Positions 26,443 through 37,481 of a stretch of DNA of 64,000 bases are shown here, piece by piece; the stretch's first letter is position 1; every line of letters begins with the position of its first letter. Position numbers and translations under genes: made by a program. The notes beneath the pieces were generated by a model. It was not told the origin of the DNA. It worked only from the letters and a program-made list of their open reading frames with translations, and made no database searches. Source of the stretch: Fontisphaera persica. GTDB taxonomy: Bacteria > Verrucomicrobiota > Verrucomicrobiia > Limisphaerales > Fontisphaeraceae. The stretch is taken from NCBI RefSeq assembly GCF_024832785.1, contig NZ_CP116615.1, positions 3,534,001 through 3,598,000 of the forward strand. The letters are read 5' to 3'.

Positions 26443-26559
26443 GTCCCTACCCTTGGCACATTTTTCCTCCGGCCCGCTATCGCTGCCTTGCGCATGTTTG
26501 TCGGCGGCTTGCGAAACAGCGCCGGCGTCACCCTGGACCCGGCGTTTTTGGGGCAAAAC

Positions 26560-26588
26560 TTGACGCTGGGCATCCCGGCGAGTAGGTT
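26560..26588 (+). promoter_or_regulatory. possible sigma-70-like promoter of clpP
   Basis: TTGACG (26560-26565), a 17-bp spacer and TAGGTT (26583-26588) lie 24 bases before the clpP ATG. The -35 box is good and the -10 box is weak. Confidence 0.4.
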
Positions 26589-26611
26589 GGCAGGGTTAGA
26601 TTATCGTCATT

Positions 26612-27226
26612 ATGAATAATTTCCTGGTGCCAATGGTGGTCGAGCAGACGGGGCGCGGCGAGCGCGGCTATGACATTTATTCCCGGCTGCTGGTGGACCG
26701 AATTGTCTTTTTGGGCACGGCCGTGGACGACATGGTGGCCAACCTCATCATCGCCCAGTTGCTGTTCCTGCAGATGAACGACCCCAAGAAAGACATCCAT
26801 CTCTACATCAACTCGCCCGGCGGCAGCGTCACCGCCGGACTGGCGATTTACGACACCATGCAATTCCTGACCTGCGACGTGAACACCTACTGCATCGGCC
26901 AGGCGGCCAGCATGGGCGCGGTGTTGCTCGCGGCGGGCACCAAGGGCAAGCGGTATGGCCTGCCCAACTCCCGCATCATGGTGCATCAACCGTGGGGCGG
27001 CGTACAGGGCCAGGCCACCGACATCAGCATCCAAGCCAGGGAAATCCTGCGCTTGAAAGACCGCTTGAACGAGATTTTGGCCAAGCATTGCGGGCGCTCG
27101 GTGGAGGAAGTGGCCCGCGATACGGACCGCGACCGTTTCATGTCCAGCGAGGAGGCCAAAGAATATGGCTTGATTGACCAGGTGGTGGTCAGCCGCAAAG
27201 AAATCGCCGGCGCGAAAAAAGATTAA
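26612..27226 (+). CDS. clpP: ATP-dependent Clp protease proteolytic subunit
   Basis: This 204-aa serine protease forms the tetradecameric chamber that degrades proteins unfolded by ClpX or ClpA. The catalytic triad is visible as Ser100 (QAASMGAV), His125 (IMVHQP) and Asp174 (DTDRDRF). The length and the [21 protein letters not shown] block are standard. clpX follows after 93 bases on the same strand, the usual clpP-clpX pairing; no trigger factor gene precedes it. Confidence 0.98.
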   Translation: MNNFLVPMVVEQTGRGERGYDIYSRLLVDRIVFLGTAVDDMVANLIIAQLLFLQMNDPKKDIHLYINSPGGSVTAGLAIYDTMQFLTCDVNTYCIGQAASMGAVLLAAGTKGKRYGLPNSRIMVHQPWGGVQGQATDISIQAREILRLKDRLNEILAKHCGRSVEEVARDTDRDRFMSSEEAKEYGLIDQVVVSRKEIAGAKKD

Positions 27227-27319
27227 CCTTTTCCCACTTTTGCCGCGATTCCGCGCATAATAAATAGTGGCGGTTCGAGGGGAAGGGACTATTTTTAGGG
27301 TAAACCGCCCGGTTTTGAC

Positions 27320-28600
<1,281 letters not shown>

Positions 28601-28702
28601 GCTTCCCCCCCCCCGCCGGGCGCGTCCGCGGCCGGCTCTGTGCAATCTCCTTGGCAAAAGGCGGCCTTCCCCCTCATACTGGCCATTATTCCACCGTTAC
28701 TT

Positions 28703-30283
28703 ATGAAGCGTTTGATTGCCCGCCTGGTGTTTTGCTTGTTGGCGATGGGCGCGCTGTCCCTGCCCTCCGCCGCTCCCCCCGCCCGCCCCAACATCCTGTT
28801 CATCATGAGCGATGACCACGCCGCCCACGCCATCAGCGCCTACGGCAGCAAGGTCAACCAGACGCCCCATCTGGACCGGCTCGCGCGCGAAGGCATGCGG
28901 TTTGACCGCTGTTTCGCCGTCAACTCCATCTGCACCCCCAGCCGGGCCACCATTTTGACCGGCAAATACAGCCATCTCAATGGCACGCCCGTCTTCAACC
29001 GGTTCGACGGCTCGCAACCCACCGTGGCGAAAATGCTCCAGGCCGGCGGCTATTACACCGCCATGATTGGCAAATGGCATTTGGGCAGTGACCCCACCGG
29101 CTTTGATTATTGGAACATCCTCCCCGGCCAGGGCCGCTATAATGACCCTGTTTTTTACGATGCGCGCGGGGCGCGGATTTATCCCGGCTACGTGACCGAG
29201 GTCATCACCGATTTGACCATCGAGGTCATTAAAAACCGCCCCAAAAACAAGCCCTTCTTTGTCATGTCCCACCACAAGGCCCCGCACCGGGAATGGCTGC
29301 CGCATCCCCGCCACCAGGCCCTGTTTGCCAACCGCCGCATCCCTGAGCCCGCCACGCTGCGCGATAATTACGCCGGGCGCGCTGATGCCCTGCGCGAGCA
29401 GCAGCAAAGTGTCTTCAAGGACCTGACCCGCCGCGATTTGAAGCTCAAGCCGCCGCCGGGCCTCACCCCCGCGCAGTCCAACCAGTGGCTCAACGTTAAA
29501 CCCACGGAAGTGGAAATTGAGGAAAACGGCGTCAAGCGCGTCCTGCGTGGCGAGGCATTGAACGCGTGGAAATACCAGCGCTACATGCAGGACTACCTGG
29601 CCTGTGTGCAGGGCATTGACGACAATGTGGGCCGGCTGCTGGACTGGCTCAAGGCCAACCATTTGGAGGACAACACCGTGGTCATCTACACCAGCGACCA
29701 GGGCTTTTTCCTCGGCGACCACGGCCTCTACGACAAACGCTTCATGTACGAGGAGTCCATCCAAATGCCCTTCCTGGTGCGCTGGCCCGGCGTGGTGCCG
29801 GCCGGCACGGTGGTGACCAACCTGGTCATCAATTGCGACTTTGCCCCCACCTTCCTCGACCTGGCCGGCCAGGCCATCCCCGCCGACATGCAGGGCGTCA
29901 GCCTCGTGCCGCTGCTGCTGGGCGAAAAACCGGGCGACTGGCGCAAGAGTTTTTACTACCGCTACTACCATGACCCCGGCCATCACAACACCCGCGCCCA
30001 CTACGGCATCCGCACCGAAACGCACAAGCTCATCTATTACTGGACCAAAAATCAGTGGGAGTTGTATGACCTCGTCAAAGACCCGGACGAGCTTCACAAC
30101 GTGTATCACGACCCCGCACAAAAGGATTTAGTCAAAAAACTGCAGGACGAATTGAAGCGCTTGAAGGCGGAACTCAAGGACGACGACCAGTTTGCCACCA
30201 ATCAACCGCCCGATGGTGTGGACGGACCCGCCCCCGCCTGGGCGCCCGATTTCAAACCGCCCCGGCCCAAGGCGGCCCCCTAA
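28703..30283 (+). CDS. secreted type I (Cys) sulfatase
   Basis: This 526-aa exported sulfatase is of the arylsulfatase/choline-sulfatase kind. A signal peptide (MKRLIARLVFCLLAMGALSLP) leads into NILFIMSDDHAAHA (metal-site Asp pair). The signature C-T-P-S-R starts at Cys77, the residue converted to formylglycine by a maturation enzyme. GKWHLG and YTSDQGFFLGDHG complete the metal site. ATG at 28703 gives the signal peptide; the upstream frame is less likely. It probably removes sulfate from algal or host glycans, a common trait of Verrucomicrobiota. No FGE gene or other glycan enzyme is nearby. Confidence 0.93.
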   Translation: MKRLIARLVFCLLAMGALSLPSAAPPARPNILFIMSDDHAAHAISAYGSKVNQTPHLDRLAREGMRFDRCFAVNSICTPSRATILTGKYSHLNGTPVFNRFDGSQPTVAKMLQAGGYYTAMIGKWHLGSDPTGFDYWNILPGQGRYNDPVFYDARGARIYPGYVTEVITDLTIEVIKNRPKNKPFFVMSHHKAPHREWLPHPRHQALFANRRIPEPATLRDNYAGRADALREQQQSVFKDLTRRDLKLKPPPGLTPAQSNQWLNVKPTEVEIEENGVKRVLRGEALNAWKYQRYMQDYLACVQGIDDNVGRLLDWLKANHLEDNTVVIYTSDQGFFLGDHGLYDKRFMYEESIQMPFLVRWPGVVPAGTVVTNLVINCDFAPTFLDLAGQAIPADMQGVSLVPLLLGEKPGDWRKSFYYRYYHDPGHHNTRAHYGIRTETHKLIYYWTKNQWELYDLVKDPDELHNVYHDPAQKDLVKKLQDELKRLKAELKDDDQFATNQPPDGVDGPAPAWAPDFKPPRPKAAP

Positions 30284-30353
30284 ACAAGCCGCGTCCCGCC
30301 GCACGGCCATCTCGGGCCGTGACAGGAAAGCGCAGGTGCTTTATGGTGCCATC

Positions 30354-31676
30354 ATGTACGACGCGCACAGCCCAGAGCTGTGGCCGGTGTTGACGGGCAG
30401 CCTGCTGGCCCTGGTTTGCCTCGGACTTTCCCTCCGCGCCAATCATCGCCGCCGCCTGGTGGACAACATCCCCACGAGCAAAACCAGCGGCGTGTTCATT
30501 GGCCTGGTGGAAATCCAGGGCACCGCCGAAACCCACCAGCCCCTGCGCAGTTTTCTGGCGGAAATACCTTGCGTGCATTACCAGTACGAGGTGGCCGAGC
30601 ACTGGTCCCGCACCGTCACCGAAACCTACACCGACAGCAAGGGCCACCGCCAAACCCGCACCCGGCATGAAAGCGGCTGGAAAACCGTGGACAGCGGCGG
30701 CCAGATGATTCCCTTCTTCCTCAAGGATGACTACGGCGCGGTGCTGGTGCGCCCTGAAGGCGCCACCCTCGAGCCTAAAACAGTTTTTTCCACCGTCTGC
30801 GGACGCACCGACCCGCTTTACTACGCCAAAGGGCCGGCCTGGGCCGTGGCCAACTCCGACCATCGCCGCCGTTTCACCGAACAGGCCATTCCGCTGCACG
30901 CGCCCATTTATGTAATGGGCCAGGCGCGCGAGCGCCAGGACGTGGTGGCGCCGGAAATTGCCGCCGACAAAAACGCGCCGATGTTCCTCATCTCGACCCG
31001 CACCGAAAAAGAAATCAGCCGCGGCTATGGCTGGGCATGGTACGGCTGGAATGCCTTGGGGCTGTTATTTGCAGCGGGCGGGGCGGCGTGGAGTTTTGGC
31101 GCAACGGCCTCGCCCGTGCTGGCCGCCGGCGCAGCCGTCATCCTTTATCTGGCGCTGCTGTTCGTGGGATGGATGTGGGTGGTGTTCAACAGCATGGTGG
31201 ACCTGCGCAACCGCGTCCAGCAAGCCTGGTCGCTGGTGGATGTCCAGCTCAAGCGCCGCCATGACCTCATTCCCAACCTCCTGGCCGCCGTGAGCGGCCT
31301 GCGGAATTACGAGCGTGACGTCCAGGAGACCCTCGCCCTCCTGCGCGCCCAAATGCAGGCCACCGCCCCGGGCCAGCCCGGCCCGGACCCGGCGGCCGTG
31401 GGCCAGCGGCTCGTCGCGCTGGCGGAACATTATCCGGAACTCAAGGCCCACGAGTCCTTTCTGCGCCTCCAGCGCGAGCTGGCCGACACGGAAACGCGCA
31501 TTGCCCTGGCGCGGGGGTACTACAATGACATTGCCACCCACCACAACCTGCGGCTGGAGCTGATTCCGGACCGCTTTCTGGCCCGGCTGGCCGGCCTCCA
31601 GCCGCGCCCGCTCATGGCCGCCAACGACTTCCAGCGGCCGCCCGTCCTGGTGGAGGCCGCGCCGCCGGCCGCCTGA
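30354..31676 (+). CDS. GIDE-like plus LemA fusion membrane protein
   Basis: This 440-aa protein appears to join two families. After an N-terminal helix (residues about 9-27), a region of about 170 residues (TSGVFIGLVEIQGTAET, then PCVHYQYEVAEHW) resembles the GIDE domain of MUL1-type proteins. Two more helices follow near 230-280. A LemA domain completes it, with the diagnostic phrase NSMVDLRNRVQQAWSLVDVQLKRRHDLIPNLL, and a helical bundle extends to the end. No RING domain is present. LemA proteins are membrane-anchored with unknown function. The ATG at 30354 is chosen because the upstream frame is low-complexity. Confidence 0.82.
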   Translation: MYDAHSPELWPVLTGSLLALVCLGLSLRANHRRRLVDNIPTSKTSGVFIGLVEIQGTAETHQPLRSFLAEIPCVHYQYEVAEHWSRTVTETYTDSKGHRQTRTRHESGWKTVDSGGQMIPFFLKDDYGAVLVRPEGATLEPKTVFSTVCGRTDPLYYAKGPAWAVANSDHRRRFTEQAIPLHAPIYVMGQARERQDVVAPEIAADKNAPMFLISTRTEKEISRGYGWAWYGWNALGLLFAAGGAAWSFGATASPVLAAGAAVILYLALLFVGWMWVVFNSMVDLRNRVQQAWSLVDVQLKRRHDLIPNLLAAVSGLRNYERDVQETLALLRAQMQATAPGQPGPDPAAVGQRLVALAEHYPELKAHESFLRLQRELADTETRIALARGYYNDIATHHNLRLELIPDRFLARLAGLQPRPLMAANDFQRPPVLVEAAPPAA

Positions 31677-31700
31677 ATCCCTCATGGTTGGCCAGCGCCG

Positions 31701-31728
31701 GGAGGGCCGGCGTGGCCGCCGGCCCTCC
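31701..31728. terminator. hairpin between convergent genes, possible bidirectional terminator
   Basis: A perfect 12-bp GC stem (GGAGGGCCGGCG at 31701-31712, CGCCGGCCCTCC at 31717-31728) with a TGGC loop sits midway between the ends of the LemA fusion gene and rng. No T run follows directly, so termination is plausible but not certain. Confidence 0.5.
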
Positions 31729-31738
31729 CCACCGTGGC

Positions 31739-33727
31739 TTAATCTTTTTCTGACGCCAGCTCTTCGTTGGTGAGGGCGTTGTAGATTTTGAACTGCTCCG
31801 CGTGGAAGCTGGGGTCGGCGCGAAAACTCAGCCGCCCAAAATATTTCTTCTCCATCTCGATGATGAGCTTCTCGTCCTCCTTGCGCAGGCGCTCCAGCAC
31901 GGTGGGATGCACCACCACGCGCAACTGGAAGTCCGACTCGTCGCGCGGCCGCTTCTTGAGAATCTCGGCCAGGCGGCGCTGGATTTCCACGCTCATGGAG
32001 AGGGCGCTCTTGACCTTGCCGCGGCCTTTGCAATAGGGGCAGTCATCAAACACCGAGGCCCGCACACTTTCCGAATGCCGCTGCCGCGTCATTTCCATCA
32101 AGCCCAGTTGCGAGATGGGCAGGATGTGCGTCTTGGCGCGGTCGCGCTTGAGGCACTCGAGCATCTTGCGATAGACCGCCTGGCGGTCGCGCGGGTGCCG
32201 CATGTCAATGAAGTCCAGTACAATCAGCCCGCCAATGTTGCGCAGGCGCAACTGGCGGCAGATTTCCTCCGCCGCCTCGAGGTTGACCTTCAGGATGGTG
32301 GACTCCTGGTCCTTGGTGCCCTTGTGGCGGCCGGTGTTCACGTCAATCGCCACCAGCGCCTCGGTCTCGTCAATCACCAGATGCCCGCCGCTCTTGAGGG
32401 TCACCTGCCGCGAGAAGGCCTGCTCGAGCTGCGGCGTGATGTTGAACTTGTCAAAGATGGGCGTGCTCTCGGTGTAGAGCTTGACCTTGCTCACCGAGCG
32501 CTTGGAAATGCGCCCAATCATCTGCTTCATCCGCTCGCAGGCGGCGGCGTTGTCCACCACGATGCGCTCCACGTCCTCGGTGAGGAAGTCGCGCACCGTG
32601 CGCTCAATCAAATCCGGCTCCTTGAAGACACACGAGGGCGCCGGCTGGGTGCGGATGCGCTCCTGGACGCCGGCCCATTCCTCGAGCAGCAGGGCCAGGT
32701 CGCGCACGAAATACCGCGCCTGCTGCCCCTCGCCCACGGTGCGAATGATGACCCCCATTCCATCGGGAATGTGCAGGTTGCGCAGGATTTTTTTCAGGCG
32801 CTGGCGCTCCTCATGATTCTCGATTTTGCGGGAGATGCCCGACTGCTCCGAGTTGGGCAGCAACACCAGGTAACGGCCGGGCAGCACCAGGTTGGTGGTG
32901 ACGCGCGGCCCCTTGGTGCCAATCGGCCCCTTGGTCACCTGCACGATGATGTCGGAGCCGGGCGGGTACACGCGCGGAATGTCCTTTTGCGTAATCTTGG
33001 GTTTCTCGCGCTCGCGGCGGCGGCTGGTCTCGCGCTCCACCACTTCCACGCTGCTGTCAAAGTTGCTGGGCACAATGTCCCAGTAATGCAGGAAGGCATT
33101 TTTCTCGTAGCCAATGTCCACAAACGCGGCCTTCAAGCCGTCCTCCAGGTTGCGCACCTTGCCTTTGTAGATGCTGCCGGCCATGCGCTCCTCATTGGTG
33201 CGCTCGATGGTGAACTCCTCCAGCCGCCCGGCCTCCAGCACCGCCACGCGGGTCTCGAGCGACTCCACGTTGATGATGACCTCCTTGTGGCTGCGCTGCA
33301 CGGGCCGAATGAGCCGCTTGACCTTGGTGATGACCTTGGTGGCCGCATGCTTGATGGACTCCACCAAGCCCTTGGGTTTTTCCTCAATCTCCACCGGCTG
33401 ATACTCCTCGGTGACCTCGGCCGGGGTGTCGAGGTTGGGCGCGCGAAACTCCTGGCTGCGGCCGCCCTCGGTGGGCGGCGCTTCCGGCGCGGGCACCGGC
33501 GGGGCATCCGGCGGCAGGCCGGCGGCCAGATTTTCGGCGCGTTGGATTTCCGCCTCATGGCGGCGGCGGTCGTAGATGGATTCCACCTCGGCCTTGGCGC
33601 CCAGCGCCTCGGCGCGGGCCTCCTGGGCGGCGCGCTCAACCTTGGCAGAAGGAGGCTTCAACCCGCCGGTGGGGCGGAATCGCATGCCGCCACGGCGGCG
33701 GCCAAAAGAACGTCCTGATTCACTCAT
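31739..33727 (-). CDS. rng: ribonuclease E/G family endoribonuclease
   Basis: This 662-aa RNase E/G has an Arg/Gly-rich then acidic, charged N-terminal extension of about 165 residues. The S1 domain follows (GSIYKGKVRNLEDGLKAAFVDIGYEKNAFLHYWD), then the catalytic DNase I-like core with the metal-site block EALVAIDVNTGRHKG near residue 460 and GGLIVLDFIDMRHPRDR, and the zinc-link CPYCKG near 563. It processes rRNA and decays mRNA. The core is at the C-terminal side with an N-terminal extension, unlike E. coli RNase E, where the extra part is C-terminal. It is the last gene of the rod-shape operon, 5 bases after rodA, a linkage known from several bacteria. Confidence 0.93.
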   Translation of the reverse strand: MSESGRSFGRRRGGMRFRPTGGLKPPSAKVERAAQEARAEALGAKAEVESIYDRRRHEAEIQRAENLAAGLPPDAPPVPAPEAPPTEGGRSQEFRAPNLDTPAEVTEEYQPVEIEEKPKGLVESIKHAATKVITKVKRLIRPVQRSHKEVIINVESLETRVAVLEAGRLEEFTIERTNEERMAGSIYKGKVRNLEDGLKAAFVDIGYEKNAFLHYWDIVPSNFDSSVEVVERETSRRREREKPKITQKDIPRVYPPGSDIIVQVTKGPIGTKGPRVTTNLVLPGRYLVLLPNSEQSGISRKIENHEERQRLKKILRNLHIPDGMGVIIRTVGEGQQARYFVRDLALLLEEWAGVQERIRTQPAPSCVFKEPDLIERTVRDFLTEDVERIVVDNAAACERMKQMIGRISKRSVSKVKLYTESTPIFDKFNITPQLEQAFSRQVTLKSGGHLVIDETEALVAIDVNTGRHKGTKDQESTILKVNLEAAEEICRQLRLRNIGGLIVLDFIDMRHPRDRQAVYRKMLECLKRDRAKTHILPISQLGLMEMTRQRHSESVRASVFDDCPYCKGRGKVKSALSMSVEIQRRLAEILKKRPRDESDFQLRVVVHPTVLERLRKEDEKLIIEMEKKYFGRLSFRADPSFHAEQFKIYNALTNEELASEKD

Positions 33728-33732
33728 AACCT

Positions 33733-34956
33733 TTAGTCCCTTCGATGGAGGTACACGTTGTGCAGCAAGCCCAGACCGACCAGCGTGCAAAGCACGGAGC
33801 TGCCGCCATAACTGAGCAAAGGCAGCGGCACCCCGGTCACGGGCAGGATGCGAATGTTCATGCCGATGTTGATGAAGACCTGGCTGAAGAGCAGCACCAC
33901 GATGCCCACCGCCAGCAGCTTGCCCAGGCGATCCCGCGCCAGGGCAGCCATCCGCAGGCCGCAGCCCAGCACCACGCCATACAAGCCCACCACCAACGCG
34001 CTTCCCAAAAAGCCCTTCTCCTCGGCGATGACAGAGAAGATGAAGTCGTTGTGGGCCACTCCGCGCGGCAGATACCCCAGGGCGATCTGGGCCCCCTGCC
34101 GCCAGCCTTTGCCGGCCAATCCGCCGGACCCGATCGAAATAAGCGCCTGGCGCGAGCAGTATTCATCATTCTGCTGTTGCAGGCGCAGGCGCTGCAACTC
34201 CGCCGGAGTGGCTTGCGGCGGAGCAAAACGGGTATAATCCAAACCAAAAAACACCAGCAGCCGGCGCCGCTGGTAATCCTCCAGTTTCAGCCGCCAGTTC
34301 GGCGGCGCAAACAACACATCCACCAGCAGCAGGCTCACCAGCAGCAGGCCGGCCAGCCCCAGCCGCACCAGGTACCGGGGCGGCGTGCCCGCCACCACCA
34401 GCATGGCCAGGGTGACCGGCAGCAAAATCAGCGCCGAACCCAGGTCGGGTTCGCGTAAAATCAACACAAACGGCAGCGCCATCAAACCCAGTGCCGTCCA
34501 AAACGTCCGCACCTGCCGCAGCTCCTCCACCGGCCGGCTCAAGTAATGCGCCAGCGCCATGATCAAGCCCAGCTTGGCAAACTCCGAGGGTTGAATCTGC
34601 ACCGGCCCCAAATCAATCCACCGCATCGCCCCCCAGCCGTGGCTGGTGCCGATGCCGGGAATGAGCACCAAAATCAGCAGCAGGATGCAGCCCCAATACC
34701 CCACCAGCGCAAAACGCAGCAGGCGCGGATACGGCACGGCACAGGCCCCGATGGCCAGCGCCGCCCCCAGCGCGCACCAGACGGCCTGTTTGAAATGATG
34801 CTGCTGGTAGAACGGCAGGCTGCGCAACGTCTCGCTGCCCAGCGTGGCGCTGTAAATGAACGCCAGCCCAATCACCAGCAACATGCCCACCGCCCCCAGC
34901 AACAGCCAGTCCACCACCGGCTGCCGCTCATTCAATATGGACAGGGACGCTTTCAT
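33733..34956 (-). CDS. rodA: rod-shape peptidoglycan glycosyltransferase RodA
   Basis: This 407-aa SEDS-family integral membrane protein has about ten helices. It polymerises lipid II in the elongasome together with PBP2. Typical blocks include MRWIDLGPVQIQPSEFAKLGLIMALAHYL near the middle, and FIFSVIAEEKGFLGS and ILPVTGVPLPLLSYGGSSV near the end. The ATG start overlaps the stop of the PBP2 gene (ATGA at 34953-34956), giving translational coupling. Confidence 0.96.
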   Translation of the reverse strand: MKASLSILNERQPVVDWLLLGAVGMLLVIGLAFIYSATLGSETLRSLPFYQQHHFKQAVWCALGAALAIGACAVPYPRLLRFALVGYWGCILLLILVLIPGIGTSHGWGAMRWIDLGPVQIQPSEFAKLGLIMALAHYLSRPVEELRQVRTFWTALGLMALPFVLILREPDLGSALILLPVTLAMLVVAGTPPRYLVRLGLAGLLLVSLLLVDVLFAPPNWRLKLEDYQRRRLLVFFGLDYTRFAPPQATPAELQRLRLQQQNDEYCSRQALISIGSGGLAGKGWRQGAQIALGYLPRGVAHNDFIFSVIAEEKGFLGSALVVGLYGVVLGCGLRMAALARDRLGKLLAVGIVVLLFSQVFINIGMNIRILPVTGVPLPLLSYGGSSVLCTLVGLGLLHNVYLHRRD

Positions 34957-36923
34957 TCCGCCAGATGCAGAGCCAGCGGCGCCGGATGTTGCCGGTCCCG
35001 CAAGGCCTTGAAAATTTGCGCCGCCACCGGCGCGCACGTGTAACCGCCGGAGGCGCCGCTTTCCACCATCACCACCACCGCGTAACGCGGCTGCTCATAC
35101 GGCCCGAAGGCCACAAACCAGGTGATTTTATCCACCAGCCGCCGGCCTTGTTTGACTTCCGCCGTGCCGGTTTTGCCGCCGATGCGAAAGCCGGGCACCG
35201 CCGCGCGCCGGCCGGTGGCGTCCGGGTCCTCCACGTCCGCCAGCATCGCCGCCCGCACCAGCTCGAGGTGCCGCGGGTGCACGCCCAGCTCCCCGCGCCA
35301 GCGCGGCGGATATTCCACCACGTTCTGCCCCAGGCCCGTGATTTCCATCGGCGCCACCCGCTGCACCAGGCGCGGATACAACACGCGCCCGCCGTTGGCA
35401 ATCGCCGCCGTCATCACCGCCATCTGCAGCGGATTCACCGCCAGGTACCCCTGGCCAATGCAGAGGTTGGCCGTGTCCCCCTCGCTCCACGCCACGCCGC
35501 GCGCGCGCCGTTGCTGCAGCCATTCACGGGTGGGAAAGAACCCGCCATCGTTCTGGCCGGTGGGCAGGTCCAGCGGCTCCCCCAAATGCAGCCGCTGGCC
35601 CAGCCGCAAAATCGCCTCCAGCCCCGCCCGCAGGCCGTAATGGATGAAATAATCATTGCTCGAAAGTTTGAAGGCGCGCTGGAAATCATACGGCCCCGGC
35701 GGCGCCGTGTCGGCAATCCGCGTGTCGCCCACCTGGGCGTAACCTTTGCCCTGATAGATTTCCTGCGGGTCCAGCACGCCGGCCTCCAGCGCCGCCAGCG
35801 CGGTGATGATTTTGAAAATGGAGCCGGGCGGATACCGCTCCTGCGTGGCGCGGTTGATGAACGGCCGCTGATGCGGGTCATTCAACTGCTCCATCAACTC
35901 CGCGGAAATGGAGGGCAGGAAATCATTCGGATTATACGCCGGCGCCGAGGCCAGCACCAGCAAATCCCCCACCTGCACATCCATCACCACCACCGCCCCG
36001 CGCGTGGGCTGGCCGGTGTCGCGCCCGGCGTCCGCCAGCGCTTTTTCGGCCACGCGCTGCAGCTCCATATCCAGCGTGAGCACGACGTTCATGCCCGGCT
36101 CGGCCGGCGTCCAGATGTTCTCACTCTGGCGGTAGCCGAGGTAATTCACCAGCACCGACTTCACTCCCGCGCGCCCGCGGAGTTGCGCGTCAAACACCCC
36201 TTCAATGCCAATCACCCCGCGATAATCCGGCAGCCGATAATTGAAAAAGGCCTCCTCGCCCTCAAAGGAGGAATTGTCCTTCCGCAAATAACCCAGCACA
36301 TGCGCCGCCAGCGGGCCCTGATGATAAACGCGGATGGGCTGCACATCCAAATCCACCCCCACCGGCAGCACGGTGTTCTCCATCAGCCGCGCCACCTGGT
36401 TCGAGTTCAAATCCATCACCGCCGGCAGCGGCAGCGCGCGGCGCTGGTCATAATGCGCGTGGAACACCGCCGGCGTCAGTTCCGCCGGCTCGCCCAGCAG
36501 ATACCCCAGCCGCGCCACCACATTGCTGGCCACCAGGTAACGCGCCGCCCGGGCCAGCGTGCCGCGCTCCTCCCGCGTCAACCCCCGCTGGTATTGGGCG
36601 CGCACGCGGGCGGCTTCGTTGGAAACCAGCACCGCATACGCCTGGCGGAAATAGGGGCTGAGCGCCTCCAGGTAAACACTGGCATGATAGGCGGGCCGGT
36701 TTTCCGCCAGCACCCGCCCCTCCCGGTCCAGAATCTTGCCGCGCACCGCCGGGATGCGCACCGTGCGGAAGGCCTGCGCCACCTGGTCCTCGGCATATTT
36801 TTTGCCGGCCACAATTTGCACATACCACAGCCCGCCCAATAAAATGAGCAGACCGGCGGCCATCACCCCCGCCAGCGCCTGCAAGGGGCGGTCACCCTGG
36901 TGCAAATTTTCCAGCATTGCCAT
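34953..36923 (-). CDS. mrdA: penicillin-binding protein 2 (elongasome transpeptidase)
   Basis: This 656-aa class B PBP has one N-terminal membrane anchor, a dimerisation/pedestal domain starting RTVRIPAVRGKILDREGRVLAENRPAY, and a C-terminal transpeptidase domain. The active-site motifs are SIFK (Ser368, Lys371), SSN (Ser421-Asn423) and KTG (Lys584). It cross-links lateral-wall peptidoglycan during rod growth. It lies between mreD and rodA, the classic order. Confidence 0.96.
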   Translation of the reverse strand: MAMLENLHQGDRPLQALAGVMAAGLLILLGGLWYVQIVAGKKYAEDQVAQAFRTVRIPAVRGKILDREGRVLAENRPAYHASVYLEALSPYFRQAYAVLVSNEAARVRAQYQRGLTREERGTLARAARYLVASNVVARLGYLLGEPAELTPAVFHAHYDQRRALPLPAVMDLNSNQVARLMENTVLPVGVDLDVQPIRVYHQGPLAAHVLGYLRKDNSSFEGEEAFFNYRLPDYRGVIGIEGVFDAQLRGRAGVKSVLVNYLGYRQSENIWTPAEPGMNVVLTLDMELQRVAEKALADAGRDTGQPTRGAVVVMDVQVGDLLVLASAPAYNPNDFLPSISAELMEQLNDPHQRPFINRATQERYPPGSIFKIITALAALEAGVLDPQEIYQGKGYAQVGDTRIADTAPPGPYDFQRAFKLSSNDYFIHYGLRAGLEAILRLGQRLHLGEPLDLPTGQNDGGFFPTREWLQQRRARGVAWSEGDTANLCIGQGYLAVNPLQMAVMTAAIANGGRVLYPRLVQRVAPMEITGLGQNVVEYPPRWRGELGVHPRHLELVRAAMLADVEDPDATGRRAAVPGFRIGGKTGTAEVKQGRRLVDKITWFVAFGPYEQPRYAVVVMVESGASGGYTCAPVAAQIFKALRDRQHPAPLALHLAE

Positions 36924-36929
36924 GGTGGT

Positions 36930-37481
36930 TTAATGTCGTCCCCGCACAATGTCCCGGGCCATCGGCCAGCCTTGCCCCGTGGCCGTGGGATACGTGACGG
37001 CGCCCAGCAGCCGGTCCAGCCCCCGAAACAACCACGGGGTGAGGGCGCCGCCCGCCACGGTCATGAACACCCACGGCCACAGAGAGCCCCAGCCCACCAG
37101 CGGCTCATAACCAAAGGTCAGCAACAACAGCACCTGCAACAGCGGCGCCGCCGCGCTGGCCGCCAGTCCCAGGGTCACCTGCGCAAAAGTTTCCTTCCGC
37201 AAAATCACCTCCCGATTCCGCAGCACCACCACCCCGATTAGCAGGAGCGGCGCGGTTGTGCTGCCCAGCGGATTGCAGGACAGCGCATCGGCCAGCATCC
37301 CGCCCGCCAGCGCCAGCAGCATCATCCACCCCGGCGTGCAGCTCAACGCCGCATACACAATCAACGGCGGCAACAGGCTGACCTGCGCGCCCAGCCACCG
37401 TTGCGGCCAGTCCATCACGCACGGCAGAAACGCCAGCAACCAGGTGGCGCCCAGCAACAGGCTGTGGGGGAGCAGTTTCAT
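36930..37481 (-). CDS. mreD: rod shape-determining protein MreD
   Basis: This 183-aa membrane protein has about five or six hydrophobic segments and no polar domain, consistent with MreD. Identity rests mainly on position between mreC and mrdA. The segment LAGGMLADALSCNPLGSTTAPLLL fits the conserved GL--D conserved loop of the family. Its ATG overlaps the mreC stop (ATGA at 37478-37481); the longer open frame upstream is an mreC shadow. Confidence 0.88.
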   Translation of the reverse strand: MKLLPHSLLLGATWLLAFLPCVMDWPQRWLGAQVSLLPPLIVYAALSCTPGWMMLLALAGGMLADALSCNPLGSTTAPLLLIGVVVLRNREVILRKETFAQVTLGLAASAAAPLLQVLLLLTFGYEPLVGWGSLWPWVFMTVAGGALTPWLFRGLDRLLGAVTYPTATGQGWPMARDIVRGRH

